64,000 nt of DNA from Smallanthus sonchifolius (Eukaryota > Streptophyta > Magnoliopsida > Asterales > Asteraceae). The first letter of the stretch is position 1; each line of letters starts with the position of its first letter. This document shows, piece by piece, positions 42,901 to 55,300 of the stretch. A program made the translations under genes and the position numbers. Below the pieces are notes generated by a model. The model was not told where the DNA came from. It searched no databases and worked only from the letters and a program-made list of their open reading frames with translations. The DNA is taken from NCBI GenBank assembly GCA_023525975.1, contig CM042032.1, positions 16,808,001 through 16,872,000 of the forward strand, written 5' to 3'.

Positions 42901-43906
42901 GAACGATGTTTAGGAAGGAAGGGTTACGAAAGAAGTGTTCATGAAATATTTTGCCAAAAGAAGTTTATGAAGTGTTTATGAATGAAGGAATGATTTTTTA
43001 ATAAAACGTACGAATGCTTTAACTGAAGTTTTGAAGTAATAGAAGTGAATGTTTACGAAAGTCACAAACGAACGAATCTGCCAATATTCCTTAGGGAATG
43101 AAGGTTATGGGTATGGGAAGTATGTTATGGGCCTTTACCTTTTAGGGGCCTTTGTGGCTGGCCAACTGTTGTACAACTGGGGTGATGACGGTCACCAAGG
43201 GGATTATCGTGATCCTTGAAGTTGGTACGATCTACAACACGGGGTAGTCATGGTTGAAGTTTGGTACTTGTGCCTCACGGGGTGCAGTGCCGGAAGTTTG
43301 GTACGTGTCATCCTTGTGATGCCGTGCTTAAAGTTTGGTGTTGAATAACCTAAGTATCGGGCCCTAGGTGTTCTTCACCCGAAAGACAGTACGATGTTGA
43401 TGGGCCTAGTGGTGGTGATATTTAGGTTATTCCACTAATATGTGACGTTTGGATTTGACGGTTACGAGAAGGCGCATATTCGATATGTTCGTTGACTTAT
43501 GTTTATGATGTTATATTATGTTATTGCATGTTTTCGTACGCTTTTATTAATGAAGTTAAATGATATGTTTTGGCAAATATTTGAAGTAAGGTTTTATGAA
43601 AAGCTAGAACTCACTAGCGTAGCTGACTTTTTAGTATGCACATTCAGGTTAAGGCAGGTTATGATGATGGATGGTAATGCTGGGCGGCTTGATGAGTTAC
43701 CCGGATGATATGAAGACTGGCATCCCGTTATGATTAGCTTATGTTATTTTTATGTAATAGACTATGTTACGCTTCCGCATGTTGAACAATGTCACGATTA
43801 CATTTTAATGAAATTTTTCGCTGCGTTGTTTTGATATCCAAGTATAAGAACTATTTGTGAACGAGTAAATCCAACGAGTGAGGCCTTTCGGGTTTGGGGC
43901 CTTACA
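39969..43906 (+). repeat. C 3' LTR, split by A3
   Basis: Own sequence 39969-40087 and 41979-43906 (about 2047 bp). It matches the 5' LTR, with an extra hairpin unit or two (array 42369-42623). Confidence 0.92.
40088..41973 (+). mobile_element. Solo LTR A3 (1886 bp)
   Basis: A-family LTR flanked by TAGAA (40083-40087 and 41974-41978) with no internal sequence: it joins TGTAACATCCC and GGGGCCTTACA in one LTR. It carries a short hairpin array (40589-40742, about five units) and the putative intron 40893-41733 (donor TTCAT/GTGAG). Likely product of LTR-LTR recombination. Confidence 0.95.
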
Positions 43907-45114
43907 TGCCTAGTGATCAGCTTTGTTGTGTCTTTTATTTTGATCAACATGGTCGCGCCCCTGACCAGCACGGTCGCGCCCGTAACCTTAACACGGTCGT
44001 GCCTTGTCTTAGGCACGGTCGTGTGTGAGAAAACTTGTTGTTAGAATGTTTTTATATATATTTTTATTTTTATTTTCAAAACAATAATTATTATATATTA
44101 TTTGTCATTTATCGCGAAACGCATTTATACTAATTTAAAAATCCGTATTTCCATAAACTCGTTCGTTTACCCATTAATCTTTAGAATGTTTAAAGACGTT
44201 CTAATCCTCCGTATGTTGTCACAAATCCCATTGAGTCCCTAACTGTTATTTTGTAATTCTAGGGCATTCGTGAGCCGTGTCAGGCTAACGCTTGAGATTT
44301 CAATCTCGTACTTGTGTGATTACTACCTACGCCGTTCATGTGAGTTTTCACGACCCTTTTACTGCTTTTAAACTGGGGGAGAAAACTTGACGCAAACTCT
44401 TTTTGATTTTTGTACTTCATATTGTATCACTTGTTATGACTATGCGTAAACTCTATCATGAAAGTCCTCACATCGAACCGTTTAAATATAAGAATAGCGA
44501 GGTATGTTGGGTAGTACTACTGGGATTAACAAACCTCACCCGCGTTAGTCGCGCTAACTCGATTGGATATCGAACGGGTGCAATATTGACCTAAACGTGC
44601 ACCATGTTTGATAGGCCTGGTGGGAGGCATTCAAATAGTCAGTTTATGGTTGCGAGCGTAATAGAAAACATGAACATGGGTTAGCTACCTGTCGATATAT
44701 ATATGTTGATTGTACAATAAATCTGGTAAACACGTGTTGAAACCTGCGAACTCACCAACCACGTGTTGACATCGTTTTTTTACATGTTTTCTCAGGTCGC
44801 TTTAGATAAGGCACAGGTGCACGCATAGGGCATGCATGGAGTCTTATGATTTATTTATAAATTAATATTGTTGAATTGCTTGTACTTTGTTTTTGGACTT
44901 CGTTTGGACTAGACACTTTCGGACTTTTCTTGGGCGCGTTTGTTTTGCGCATTTATTTTTGTTTTACGCTTCCGCACTTACTTTGATAATTTATGATGTA
45001 TTTTCATTTTAGTCTCATATAGTGTCGTTCAATGTAACTAATGAATGAGATCCTGGTTTGTCACTCCCAAACGGTAAAATTTCGTTAGTTGAAATTTAGG
45101 GGTGTGACACAAAT

Positions 45115-45346
45115 ACGCATGGAGATTGATTCCTGCATATTTGTCAAGTACACAAAGAGGCATGCGTACTTAGGTAAGTACGCATGAAGGATGTTCATGC
45201 GTACTTACAAGTACGCATGACCCATGTTCTATAAATATCTTAGTTTGTTTCATTTGTTCACATCAGATGTAACCACAATCATAAGTACGCACGAGTCAGT
45301 TCTGTAACAGTCCAGGAGTCATTTCCTTGTGTCTGTACTTGTGTTT
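45115..45346 (+). repeat. S 3' LTR, continued: hairpins and promoter
   Basis: Continues S after B. Hairpins: about 45155-45187 (CATGCGTACTT, AAGTACGCATG) and 45196-45219, with decayed ones before (45115-45150). TATAAATA at 45230-45237 follows the last hairpin by 11 nt. F interrupts at 45347, so the LTR end is not seen. Confidence 0.75.
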
Positions 45347-45495
45347 TGTAATATCCATGACTTTCTTATGCCTTGTTTTGTGCAGTAATATCATTTCAAC
45401 TCCAATTCTGGTTCATTACATTGTGTCACATTAACCATAATTACAAAAGTGTATTAAGTTTAGAATTTCATTCGTACAAATTCGTATTTTAGCCT

Positions 45496-45531
<36 letters not shown>

Positions 45532-47125
45532 GTGACATCCGGCTATTTAGAGATAACTCCGTTAACTAAAGTTCTGTTATCTCACACAAACACAATTACT
45601 CCAGTTAGTCCAAGTTATCCAATCACAAACCCGAGGGACTAATTCTGCCATTCCTCAAACTCAAATACCAAACTACAAGGACTATTTCTGTATTTAATCA
45701 AAATTCGAGTAGACACGGTCGCGCCAGTGCACGAGCACGGTCGCGCCAAGTGCCCAAGCACGGTCGTGCCTAATTCCAGGCATGGTCGCGCCTCGTGCAA
45801 TAAAGACGCAAATCAATTCCGTAACGTCCCAAACCAATCGAATCCGCAACGGAAACGCACCATAATGTCGATATTAATCATTAGTAAACCGTTGTAATAC
45901 CTTTTAACGACTTTGATTGCGAATTAAGAGTATCAAACTTGTAACCGTCGATCCCATTATCAAATCCCCTGGATTCGATCATTTAGGATCACCTCTACGC
46001 AAACTAACTACACACACACCTTGTATGAACATCTGTGAGGCCTTTGCACATGCTATTTTGGCTGGAGACGAAGCCGAAGTCGCCGGAGATAGAGTCGGAA
46101 CTCCGTTTGGTCGAACCCCACCAATTCGATATAGTTTAAGTTAATTAAACACATCCTTAGACTCATTTGAATCTCTTGAATGAAAGCCCTAACCTATTCA
46201 GGGCTTATACCATCGAAGTAAACTCGAATAAAACCTAGGGTTCATCACGTTTTTGGTTTAATCGAACTACACCCTACACACGACCTCAATTCAATTAAAG
46301 TATATGGTTAGATTCGCAAACACTCAATCTTCGAAAGCCCTATGAATTCAACCGTTATTAATACAAGAATTAGACAATTTGTTTTTCTGGAAAAATCCAG
46401 ACACGGTCGTGCTAATCGATTAGCCTGGTCGTGCCTCTTGTCCAGGCATGGTTGTGCCTCATGCCTAAGCACGGTCGCGTCCCATGCCTAAGCACGGTCG
46501 TGCCCTACCTTTGGTTAGTTTTCTTTCTTTAAAAAAAAAACATTTTAGTATATTCTGCTTAAACCTAAATATTTTATAAAAATTATTTTATAAAATCCCA
46601 AGGCCCGAGAATGGTTTATATACCAAATTATCAACTTGGAAATTTTAAACCAATTATTTGATCCTTCCTAGCGGATCAAAACTAAAAATTCTAAATAAAA
46701 AGTTTATATGATTATTTTCTTCAAAACCTATACAAACTATTTATATACTAATATATATTTACAATATTTCTTGGCACGTTATTATTAAATGAATAAATGA
46801 GATAGATTTATTTATTTAAACCCTAAATGAATTTATTTATTTAAATTAATTAAACATAAACCCTAAAGACAAATATTATTTTTCATATATACTTTGAACT
46901 TACAATTTTACATATCAAACTTTTCTCGACTTACATCCTGTCACATAAAATGACACTACCCTTGTACAAATCCACACATATCAAACCGATGAACATTTGA
47001 TCATGACATAGACTCCGTACACATTATTAATTCAAGATCATACATTCTCACTCTAGGTTAACTTTGTGATTTACAAGAATCACATTTACTACTTATTGTT
47101 CGTGCTATCTACACCATCTATACAA

Positions 47126-47659
47126 GTGAGTTTTCATAGCCCCTTTTCCTTTTTGTACATTTTTGGGGTGAAACATGATTACTCAATAACACACTATTTA
47201 CAATTACATACGCACAATTTTACAATATAATCATATGTGTTTATTTGTGCTTTGTGCTTGAATGCTAACTGTTAAGGCTACATATACATGACATACTCGT
47301 GTAATTATTAACACATTACATCAGGATAACATTTGATTGTTATGTCCTACATCAGGATAACATGTGTTGTTATGCACTACATTTACATTAGGATAACATG
47401 TGTTGTTATGCCCTACATTTACAACAGGATAACATGTGTTGTTATGCCCTATATTTACATCAGGATAACATGTGTTGTTATGCCCTTCAGTTACAAGGTT
47501 ACATTTGTGCAACTAGCTTAACTTAGATTATCCATAAATGCTTTATAAACCATGTATCATATGATTTGTACACAAAACATTTTAACTTTACCTGTGGTAT
47601 CAAAACCTATGTATGCTCACCAACTATTTTTAGATGACACTGTTTTCATCATGTTTCAG
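47126..47659 (+). other. Putative intron inside F first LTR
   Basis: Donor TACAA/GTGAGTTT, stem CCCC (47140-47143) with GGGG (47165-47168), acceptor TCATGTTTCAG ending at 47659 with ATGAC upstream. In the second LTR the same sites are at 54086 and 58055, with G lying between them. Confidence 0.5.
47322..47490. repeat. F LTR hairpin repeats, ATAACA/TGTTAT type
   Basis: Four to five units of about 37 bp with arms GATAACA and TGTTATG around TGTGT, joined by CCCTACATTTACATCAG. The second LTR has a decayed copy at about 54290-54438, cut by G. Confidence 0.9.
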
Positions 47660-47881
47660 GTACTAGGGTATGAGATCATATGCAAGATACTATATATAGG
47701 ATTTGGACTTAGTAAACAAAGAAATTGAACATGTTGATGTATTTGATTTTGATTGTTGATTTGAACTATTGTAATGAAATCATGATGTATTTAATATATG
47801 AAACTTTAATTGATCATGAGCTTATGAACAGTCCACACGTCCGCCCCGACGTATTCCGTCGTCAGTTGGGGTGTAACAGAT

Positions 47882-47893
47882 TTGTATCAGAGC
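47882..47893 (+). other. F primer-binding site, one mismatch
   Basis: TTGTATCAGAGC where the iMet-tRNA site is TGGTATCAGAGC. The same variant is at 58277-58288, so it is a family trait or shared by descent. Confidence 0.75.
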
Positions 47894-48573
47894 CTTGGTT
47901 ATAGGGAATTAGGTTATTAGACACCCATGACCAAGACTATAACCTTAGGACACCCACCATTTGCCATGCTCTATGATTATATGATATATGCTACATGCTA
48001 TGTGCTTCATGTCTAATATATTATGTGTGAATTTATTTAATGCGTATTTTTTTAGACTTCATAACTTATTAGGCTATATCTAAATAATAAACTAAATAAC
48101 AATATCCACACCCATACCCTAAGCCTCATATCATTCTTGCCTACTTCTATATCATCATCATTATAGCATGCGGAGCGTCATACTCATAAGTCTATTAAAC
48201 ATTCTTTTACACCTCATTAAGGTTTAAAACTTTAGTAATTAGTAGAGGAAACGTGCAATCTGGAAGGGTGACACATGTATCCTGGGTTCTCTGTCTAGGA
48301 AAGCATTTCATAAAAATCCCAATCAACCGAGGGATCTGTATACTTTCCTGGGAATTTCCTGGGATGAGTGTTTACTTATAGGCTAAAGCATGTCTCCTTG
48401 AAAGTTATATAAGTTTAATTAACCTTAATATGTCATAGTATTCATGTGGTTATATTACTATATGAGTGCAATCCAAACTATTATTCCTCATGTTTATTTA
48501 TTCTCTTAATCCTTTTAATCCAAACATTCTCATAAATTCTTATCTCTCTTGTTATGTTGTTTAAATCTATAGC

Positions 48574-49783
48574 ATGCCTCCCCGTCGTGCCAACAAGACC
48601 AACAAGAACAACAACACTGATCTTGCTGCTCTTCTCACCCAACTTGTGAACCAACTCGCTCAAGCCAACAACAACAATAGTGGTAGTGCTACTGGTGGAG
48701 GTGGTGGTACCAACCCACCCCATGCACTTTCAAGCACTTTAACTCGTGCAACCCCATCAAGTTCTATGGCACTGAAGGAGCTACGGGTCTCCTTCAGTGG
48801 TTTGAATGCATTGAAAACACCTTCCTCAACAGTGATTGCCCTGACAATCTTCGGGTTCGCTATGCCACTAGCGTCTTTCAAAAATGGGTGCTCACTTGGT
48901 GGAATGGTGAGAAGAGGAACCGGGTGTGGATGTGACCATGGCATTGCCATGGGATGAAGTTAAGAGGCTCATGACCTAGGAGTTCTGTCCTCGCAATTAG
49001 ATGAAGAAGCTCGAGGATGAGTTTTGGGATCTTACCCAACATAGTGGTGAGAACTTGGTCTATACAACTCGTTTCCATGAGTTGAGTCTTCTTGTGCCTC
49101 ACATGGTCACACCACTGAATCGGTGCATTGAGAAATACATCGATGGCCTGCCTATGAAGATCCAGGATATTGTTCTAGGAAGAAATCCTACTACCCTTGA
49201 AGACGCTGTCCGCCTAGCTGCCACATTAACTGACAACCATGTGAAGGCTGGAACGTTAACAAGGAAGGATGCAAAGAAATTCACTAACCTAGCAACCTCT
49301 TCTGAACCCTCTAAGGAAGACAAACCCAAACCTCCTCACAACAATAAGAAACGTAACTTTGCTGTTGTTACCCCTGTTGTACCGATCAACCAAGTTGCTC
49401 CTCTAGTCCAAAACCAGAATAAGAAACCTTGTGTGGGCAACAACCCTTTGTGCAACACATGCAATTACCATCACTTCCCAAACATGCCATGCCGTCTATG
49501 TGCCAATTGTGGAAGGTATGGTCATGTAGCAAACACTTGCCAATCCGGGCCACCTATTAGTCAAGTCAACTAGGGAAACCGAGCCAATCAGCAAGTTGCC
49601 AATCGAGTTGTACCGGCTATTACTACTGGGCGTGTTTGTTATGAATGTGGTAATCCAAACCACTTCTGAAACCAATGTCCAAGGATAACCAGTGCAAAGC
49701 AAGGTGGTGCTCGGGGGCATGCCTTCAACATAAACACCAATGAAACTCAAGTCAATACCGAGGCAGTGAATGAGACCAATTGA
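48574..49783 (+). pseudogene. gag: F gag, frameshifted, with two zinc knuckles
   Basis: ATG 48574 opens PPRRANKT, a Gln/Asn/Gly-rich N-terminus. A 1-nt deletion near 48720, seen by comparison with the intact stretch at 58935-59199, shifts the frame. The capsid domain (about 48740-49250, with WDEVKRL and HELSLLVPHMVTP) follows. A TAG near 48977 and another near 49000 break it. Two knuckles follow: CANCGRYGHVANTC at 49499-49540, and CYECGNPNHF-NQC at 49637-49678 whose loop carries a TGA. The frame ends at 49781-49783. No protease or RT follows. The family role is capsid and RNA binding. Confidence 0.85.
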
Positions 49784-50530
49784 AGCTTGTAGAACCAAAG
49801 ACTGATTTTGACAAAATTGTTCTAAGTACAACTGCTGCGGACAACACAAGATTGTTGCTGACCAAAACAGCTGCTGATACTTTGTCTGCTGCTGAAGACC
49901 AAAGTAGCTGCGGATAGGCTTATCAGCAGCATTCAACACATGTTGGTGCTGATAGGCATATCCTCAGCAGCTGCGGATAGATCAATCTTGTTGTTGGTCC
50001 TCATCTCTGCTGCTGATAGCTTTATTCTCTGAAGACCAAACGTTGCAGCTGACTGTCCATGCGAAGCGCCTCTGACACCTTTTTGCAAAAGCAACTGCCA
50101 CACTCCAAGCAGAAGGAACCTCACTGGTGCAACCAATAAAGGACAATGACGTGCTTCTCCAAGCATGCAAACAATGATGCCTAAGAAGACGTTTCAGTAA
50201 AGTTAACTAGATTAGCCTTTACGTGTAATTTAGATTAATAAACAAGATCAACGGCTTGTGTTAGATCTGATCCTTAGAATCAAGGGTCTGTCTTGATTTT
50301 AAGTTACTATATATATCTTGTAAACACTTCAAACAAAGTGTGCCTTCATAGTGCTTTTTGTGCTTTCAAAATTAGAGTTTTTCATTTGTAATCGTTGATT
50401 CACAAAAGATTAATACAAAAGTGTTCTTATCAGTATTCTTTCTGTGTACTCGATTGTAATTGTGTAGTTGTTATTGTTTCCGCCAATCTCAACTAAGAAC
50501 AGAACCATCTTGTAATTTCACGATCCTACA
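49784..50530 (+). mobile_element. Copia-like LTR fragment joined to F gag end
   Basis: The sequence changes abruptly to a GCAGCTGCGGATAG-rich zone, then TATATATATC at about 50310 and an end CCTACA at 50530, as in D. This looks like a Copia LTR starting near TGAAGCTTG at 49781. No matching target duplication is found (CCAAT left, AAGCT right), so truncation or recombination is likely. Confidence 0.45.
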
Positions 50531-50724
50531 AAGCTAGTGCCAGATGGAGTCAAATAGAGATCTAATCTAGAATAAATTACGCATTGTAATCATTTACGTT
50601 ATCCTGTCATTGTTTGAACTATTTACGCCTATTACAGTTGTCACCATAAATTCGAGCTTGCTAGCCAACTTCAAGAAGACGAATCAATTCCCCATTAACC
50701 ATTCGTATAAGCACTAATGAATTT

Positions 50725-50763
<39 letters not shown>

Positions 50764-52184
50764 CTTGACTACCCACATTATACATGAACACCAAACAACA
50801 CGCTTGTCCGCAACACTCAACCATCTACAGAATTCGATAGTTTACATTACTCATAAGATTTAATAGCTTACACCTGAACATCCATAATACACATGAAACT
50901 CAGTTGTTTACAATATACATGATACAAGATTGATTACATTATACATGAAATCAGTTTTTTACAACATACATGATATACGATTGATTACATGATACATGAA
51001 ACTCAGTTGTTTACAATATACATGATACAGGATTGATTACATGATACATGCAACTTAGTTGTTTACAATATACATGATACAAGATTGATTACATGATACA
51101 TGAAACTTAGTTGTTCACGATACACATGATATTTAACTGTTTACATTATACATTAAAACTTGGTTGCTTACAAAATACATAAATATTAAATTGTTCACCT
51201 AATACATAAGACCCATTGTTTACTATATACATGGTACTACACTATTCACATTATACATGGAACCTATTCGTTTACAAGGTGCATAACACTAGATCATACA
51301 TGAAGCTTGAGTGTTTACGTTACACATGGGACTAAATTGTTTACAATTGTTACAATTGACTAATCACATTTTACGCAAGGCATGATCATACACTTATTCA
51401 CTAAAGTTGAAAGCTATAACACCTTGGATCTACTCGGGGTTTGACGTATTCTTGTTCAAACATGAGGAGGCTGCAACATTTTTAAACTACTCGGGGTTTG
51501 ACGTATTCTTGTTCAAACACAAGTAAGCCATGGAACTTTAGGATATACTACATTTTTACTCCTTAGCTTTCCTGATTGACCTTACTATCTAGGGACACAA
51601 TTATTCATTAGCAACACATACGTGAAAACAATAGATACGGACTAAGAAATTTTGTGACCTCCCTTGACCTACACACAATAAAACGATCTATACGGACCAT
51701 GTGTCGATTCGAGTAATTACGGGTGCACATGTAATTATGAAAATCAGCGCATGGGAAAACATAGTAAATTATGTCATGTGTAATGATCTAAAACCTATCG
51801 TGATATATAGCAATGGAACTAATGTGATATGACAAGGGCATGGTGGATACGCTGATGGTACTTCCTATATATAAGTGCTCTATCACATTATTAGAAGTAG
51901 CGTTGTTTGTGTCACGTGAAGTTTTGACCTAGACCAATGTTTGTGAATTCCCTTATCCACTAACAATTCTTGAGCATATTAGACTACAATCTAAAACAAA
52001 CCCTAATCATCAAATTCCCATCAAATCCATTCCAAGTAATGCATTTCTCCTTTAGGATCCAAATTATTGTTCGACAGATTTTCTCCTTAAGTTCATTTCA
52101 AAACTAAATTCACAATCATCATTCATGCCTGACTTTGAGTATCATACCTAAACATTATTATCAATCGTACTCCCCAAACCAACA
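50531..52184. other. Unassigned F internal region, repeat-rich
   Basis: About 1.65 kb without a recognisable frame where F pol should be. It has an AT run (50728-50762), a tandem zone of TACATGATACATGAAACTCAG and TTGTTTACAATA words (50870-51130), and a direct repeat of CTACTCGGGGTTTGACGTATT at 51429 and 51489. Part may be a foreign LTR. I cannot place it. Confidence 0.5.
50870..51130. repeat. Tandem repeats with TACATGATACATGAAAC words
   Basis: Four or five units of about 57 bp alternating TTGTTTACAATATACATGAT and GATTGATTACATGATACATG. AT-rich, non-coding. Confidence 0.8.
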
Positions 52185-52331
52185 GTCAAAGTTTGTTGGG
52201 ATTCTAGACGCGGTCCCGAGTTTACTTGGGAACGAGCGCACCAAATGAAGCTTAAGTACCCATATCTTTTCCTATGACAGTAGCTTCAACTAGTTGAATT
52301 TCGGGACGAAATTCCCTCAACTAGGGGATAC
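52185..52331 (+). pseudogene. pol: F pol C-terminal tail and polypurine tract
   Basis: Codons 52185-52277 read the last 30 residues of a Gypsy pol (RRGPEFTWERAHQMKLKYP), closely like the end of B pol (33520-33600). A GGGACGAAATTCC box and AACTAGGGGATAC tract follow, directly before the second F LTR. The rest of pol is missing, so F1 is an internal deletion between gag and this tail. Confidence 0.85.
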
Positions 52332-55300
52332 TGTAACATCCATGACTTTCTTACGCCTTGTTTTGTGCAGTAATAGCATTTCAACTCCAATTCTGGTTCA
52401 TTACATTGTGTCATATTAACCATAAATACAAAAGTGTATTAAATTGAGAATTTCATTCGTAAAAATTCATATTTTAGTCTTACAAATATATATATGTATG
52501 ATGTGACATCCGGCTATTTAGAGATAACTCCGTTAACTCAAGTTCTGTTATCTCACCCAAACATAATTAGTCCAGTTATTCCAATTTATCCAATCACAAA
52601 CCCCATGGACTAATTCTGCCATTCCTCAAACTCAAACACCAAACTACAAGAACTATTTCTGTATTTAATCAAAATTCGAGTAGACACGGTCGTGCCAGTG
52701 CATGAGCACGGTCGCGCCAAGTGCCCAAGCACCGTCGTGCCTAATTCCAGGCACGGTCGCGCCTCGTGCAGTAAAGACACAAATCAATTCCGTAACGTCC
52801 CAAACCAATCTAATCCGCAACGGAAACGCACCACAATGTCGATATTAATCATCAATAAACCGTTGTAATACCTTTTAACGACATTGATTGCGAATTAAGA
52901 GTATCAAACTTGTAACCGTCGATCCCATTATCAAATCCTCCGAATTTGATCATTTATGATCACCTCTGCGCAAACAAACTACACATACACCTTGTACGAA
53001 CATCTGTGAGGCCTTTGCACATGCTATTTTTGCCGGAGACGAAGCCGAAGTCGCCGGAGATAGAGTCGGAACTCCGTTTGGTCGAACCCTACCAATTCGA
53101 TATCGTTTAAGGTAATTAAACACATCCTCAGACTCATTTCAATCTCTTGAATGAAAGACCTAACCTATTCTGGGATTATACCATCGAATTAAACTCGAAT
53201 AAAACCTAGGGTTCATCACGTTTTTGCTTTAATCGAACTACACCCTACACACGACCTCAATACAATTAAAGTACATGGTTAGATTGGCAAACACTCAATC
53301 TTTGAAAGCCCCATGAATTCAACCGTTATTAATACAAGAATTAGACAATTTGTTTTTCTGGAAAAATCCAGGCACGGCCGTGCCTCTTGTCTAGGCATGG
53401 TTATGACTCGTGCCTAAGCACAGTCACGTCCCATGCCTAAGCACGGTCGTGCACTACCTTTGGCATGGTCGTGCCCTACTTTTGGTCAGTTTTATTTAAA
53501 AAAAAAATCATTTTAGTATATTCTACTTAAACCCGAATTTCTTTATAAAAACTATTTTATAAAATCCCAAGTCCTGGGAATCGTTTATAAACCAAATTAT
53601 CAACTTGGAAATTTTAAACCAATTATTTGATCCTTCCTAGCGGATCAAAACTAAAAATTCTAAATAAAAAGTTTATATGATTATTTTCTTCAAAACCTAT
53701 ACAAACTATTTATATACTAATATATATTTATAATATTTCTTGGCACATTATTAATAAATGAGATAAATTTATTTATTTAAACCCTAATGAATTTATTTAT
53801 TTAAATTAATTAAACATAAACCCTAAAGACAAATATTATTTTTCATATATACTTTGAACTTACAATTTTACATATCAAACTTTTCTCGACTTACATCCTA
53901 TCACATAAAATGACACAACCCTTGTACAAATCCACACATATCAAACCGATGAACATTTGATAATGACATAGACTCCGTACACATTATTAATTCAAGATCA
54001 TACATTTTCACTCTAAGTTAACTTTGTGATTTACAAGAATCACTTTTACTACCTATTGTTCATGCTATCTACACCATCTATACAAGTGAGTTTACATAGC
54101 CTATTTTCCTTTTTGTACATTTTTGGAGTGAAACATGATTATTCAATAACACACTATTTACAATTACATACGTACAATTTTACAATATGATCATATGTGT
54201 TTATTTGTGCTTTGTGCTTGAATGCTATCTGTTAAGTCTACATATACATGACATACTCGTATAATCTTTAACACGTTACCTCAGGATAACATTTGATTAT
54301 TATGTCCTACATCATGATAACATGTGTTGTTATGCCCTACTTTTACATCAGGATAACATGTGTTGTTTTGCCCTACATTAACATGTGTTGTTATGCCCTA
54401 CATTTACATCAGGATAACATGTGTTGTTTTGCCCTTCAGTGTGACACCCAGTAATTAAGGTAAATATCCATATTACATAAATGCATGTTCAAATCATATA
54501 TTTTCCTGAAGTATTATTTTGAATAAGTAAAGTCAAGGAGTCTAGCAAAGAAACTTATATCAAAATAGTAATCTTTATGAATTACTAGGGAAATAAGCGG
54601 TAATAAACCGCAAGGTTCGGTCGTTGGTGATTATCAAGTAAGTTATTCTAGTAAAAGTCTAGGGAGACGCTTTAACTTAAAAACACAAATATTGGTGACT
54701 AAACTCTTGAAAGTTGACATATAAATAATTGTTACATGTCACTATGTTATTTTATGTGTAAAACACGTGTGATTTAGTTAAAGTAATGACTAGGTCGAGA
54801 TCAACAAGTAGTCTAATAAACAAGTCAAAATACACAAAAACATATAAGATATGTGATCGTTAAAAGTTTTACACCAAGTATTAGATCACGCAATCACCTA
54901 GAAGGTTGACACCACCACAGAACCTATCTAACTAGGATTGGGATTGTAATTATGGGATGTGACAAGACCCAACCCCCACCCTACTACCCCATTTTTGGCC
55001 ATACCTATGTGGGACCACCCACACACCCACTCCACCATACTTGTCACCATCATGTTGTCATAAGCCCATACCCTATTAACCAAGTATGCAAACAAGAGTT
55101 AAGCCGTCAAATCAATCACCCTTTGATGAGACTTGGCTGAATTCAACACCCAACCCCCCATCCCTTCTCCCCCTACTTCGGCCGAAAGTCAAGGAAGGAC
55201 CCACCCATGTAACATCACCTCACCACTCCCATACTTATGTCATAAGAGACCATACCCATGTCATAGAAGACCATGCTTCTTTGAGTGTAGACCACACCAA

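Larger units (their letters stand above)
34728..43906 (+). mobile_element. Ty3/Gypsy element C, gag-deleted
   Basis: Flanked by TGCCT (34723-34727 and 43907-43911). LTRs are 34728-36691 and 39969-43906, the latter split by solo LTR A3. Termini TGTTACATCC/TGTAACATCC and GGCC(T/A)TACA. It is related to family A in LTR layout and pol sequence but clearly distinct. Gag and protease are missing. Confidence 0.94.
25095..45109 (+). mobile_element. Ty3/Gypsy element B, with D and C nested inside
   Basis: Flanked by CAAAT (25090-25094 and 45110-45114). LTRs are 25095-27289 and 33738-45109; the latter is split by C. Without insertions B is about 10.2 kb. Termini are TGTGACAATCCG and GGGTGTGACA; the 3' LTR start has mutated to TATGACAATCC. 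It carries an extra ORF before gag and an intron in gag. Confidence 0.95.
33738..45109 (+). repeat. B 3' LTR, split by C
   Basis: Own sequence is 33738-34727 and 43912-45109 (2188 bp), matching the 5' LTR throughout. Palindromes of the CACGGTCGTG type are at 33896-33955, 34600-34725 and 43948-44022. The putative intron is 44340-44795. Confidence 0.93.
629..45346 (+). mobile_element. Ty1/Copia Sirevirus-type element S, interrupted host element
   Basis: S is the ground layer of the nest. Its own DNA is 629-5324, 14246-18482, 24151-25094 and 45115-45346. The gaps are insertions A1, E and B with their duplicated target sites. Order along the plus strand is gag zinc knuckle, protease, integrase, RT, RNase H, a long spacer, a third ORF, polypurine tract (about 24909-24920) and the 3' LTR from 24921. 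Copia order (integrase before RT), a long gag-protease linker and an extra ORF after pol are the marks of the Sirevirus genus. The 5' LTR is left of the window and the right end is lost behind F, so no target duplication can be read. Confidence 0.85.
45347..47878 (+). repeat. F first LTR (2532 bp)
   Basis: TGTAATATCCATGAC to GGGGTGTAACA. Matches 52332-58273 minus solo LTR G. Contains an AT run (45499-45529), a second LTR-like head TGTGACATCCGG at 45531, palindromes of the CACGGTCGTG type (45714-45792 and 46402-46505), a hairpin repeat zone (47322-47490) and a putative intron (47126-47659). Confidence 0.9.

Noticed and set aside
49776..50535. Copia-like fragment at 49784-50530 as a clean solo LTR
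   Set aside because: Left CCAAT and right AAGCT do not match, and the TGAAGC start is weak, so no target duplication supports a simple insertion.
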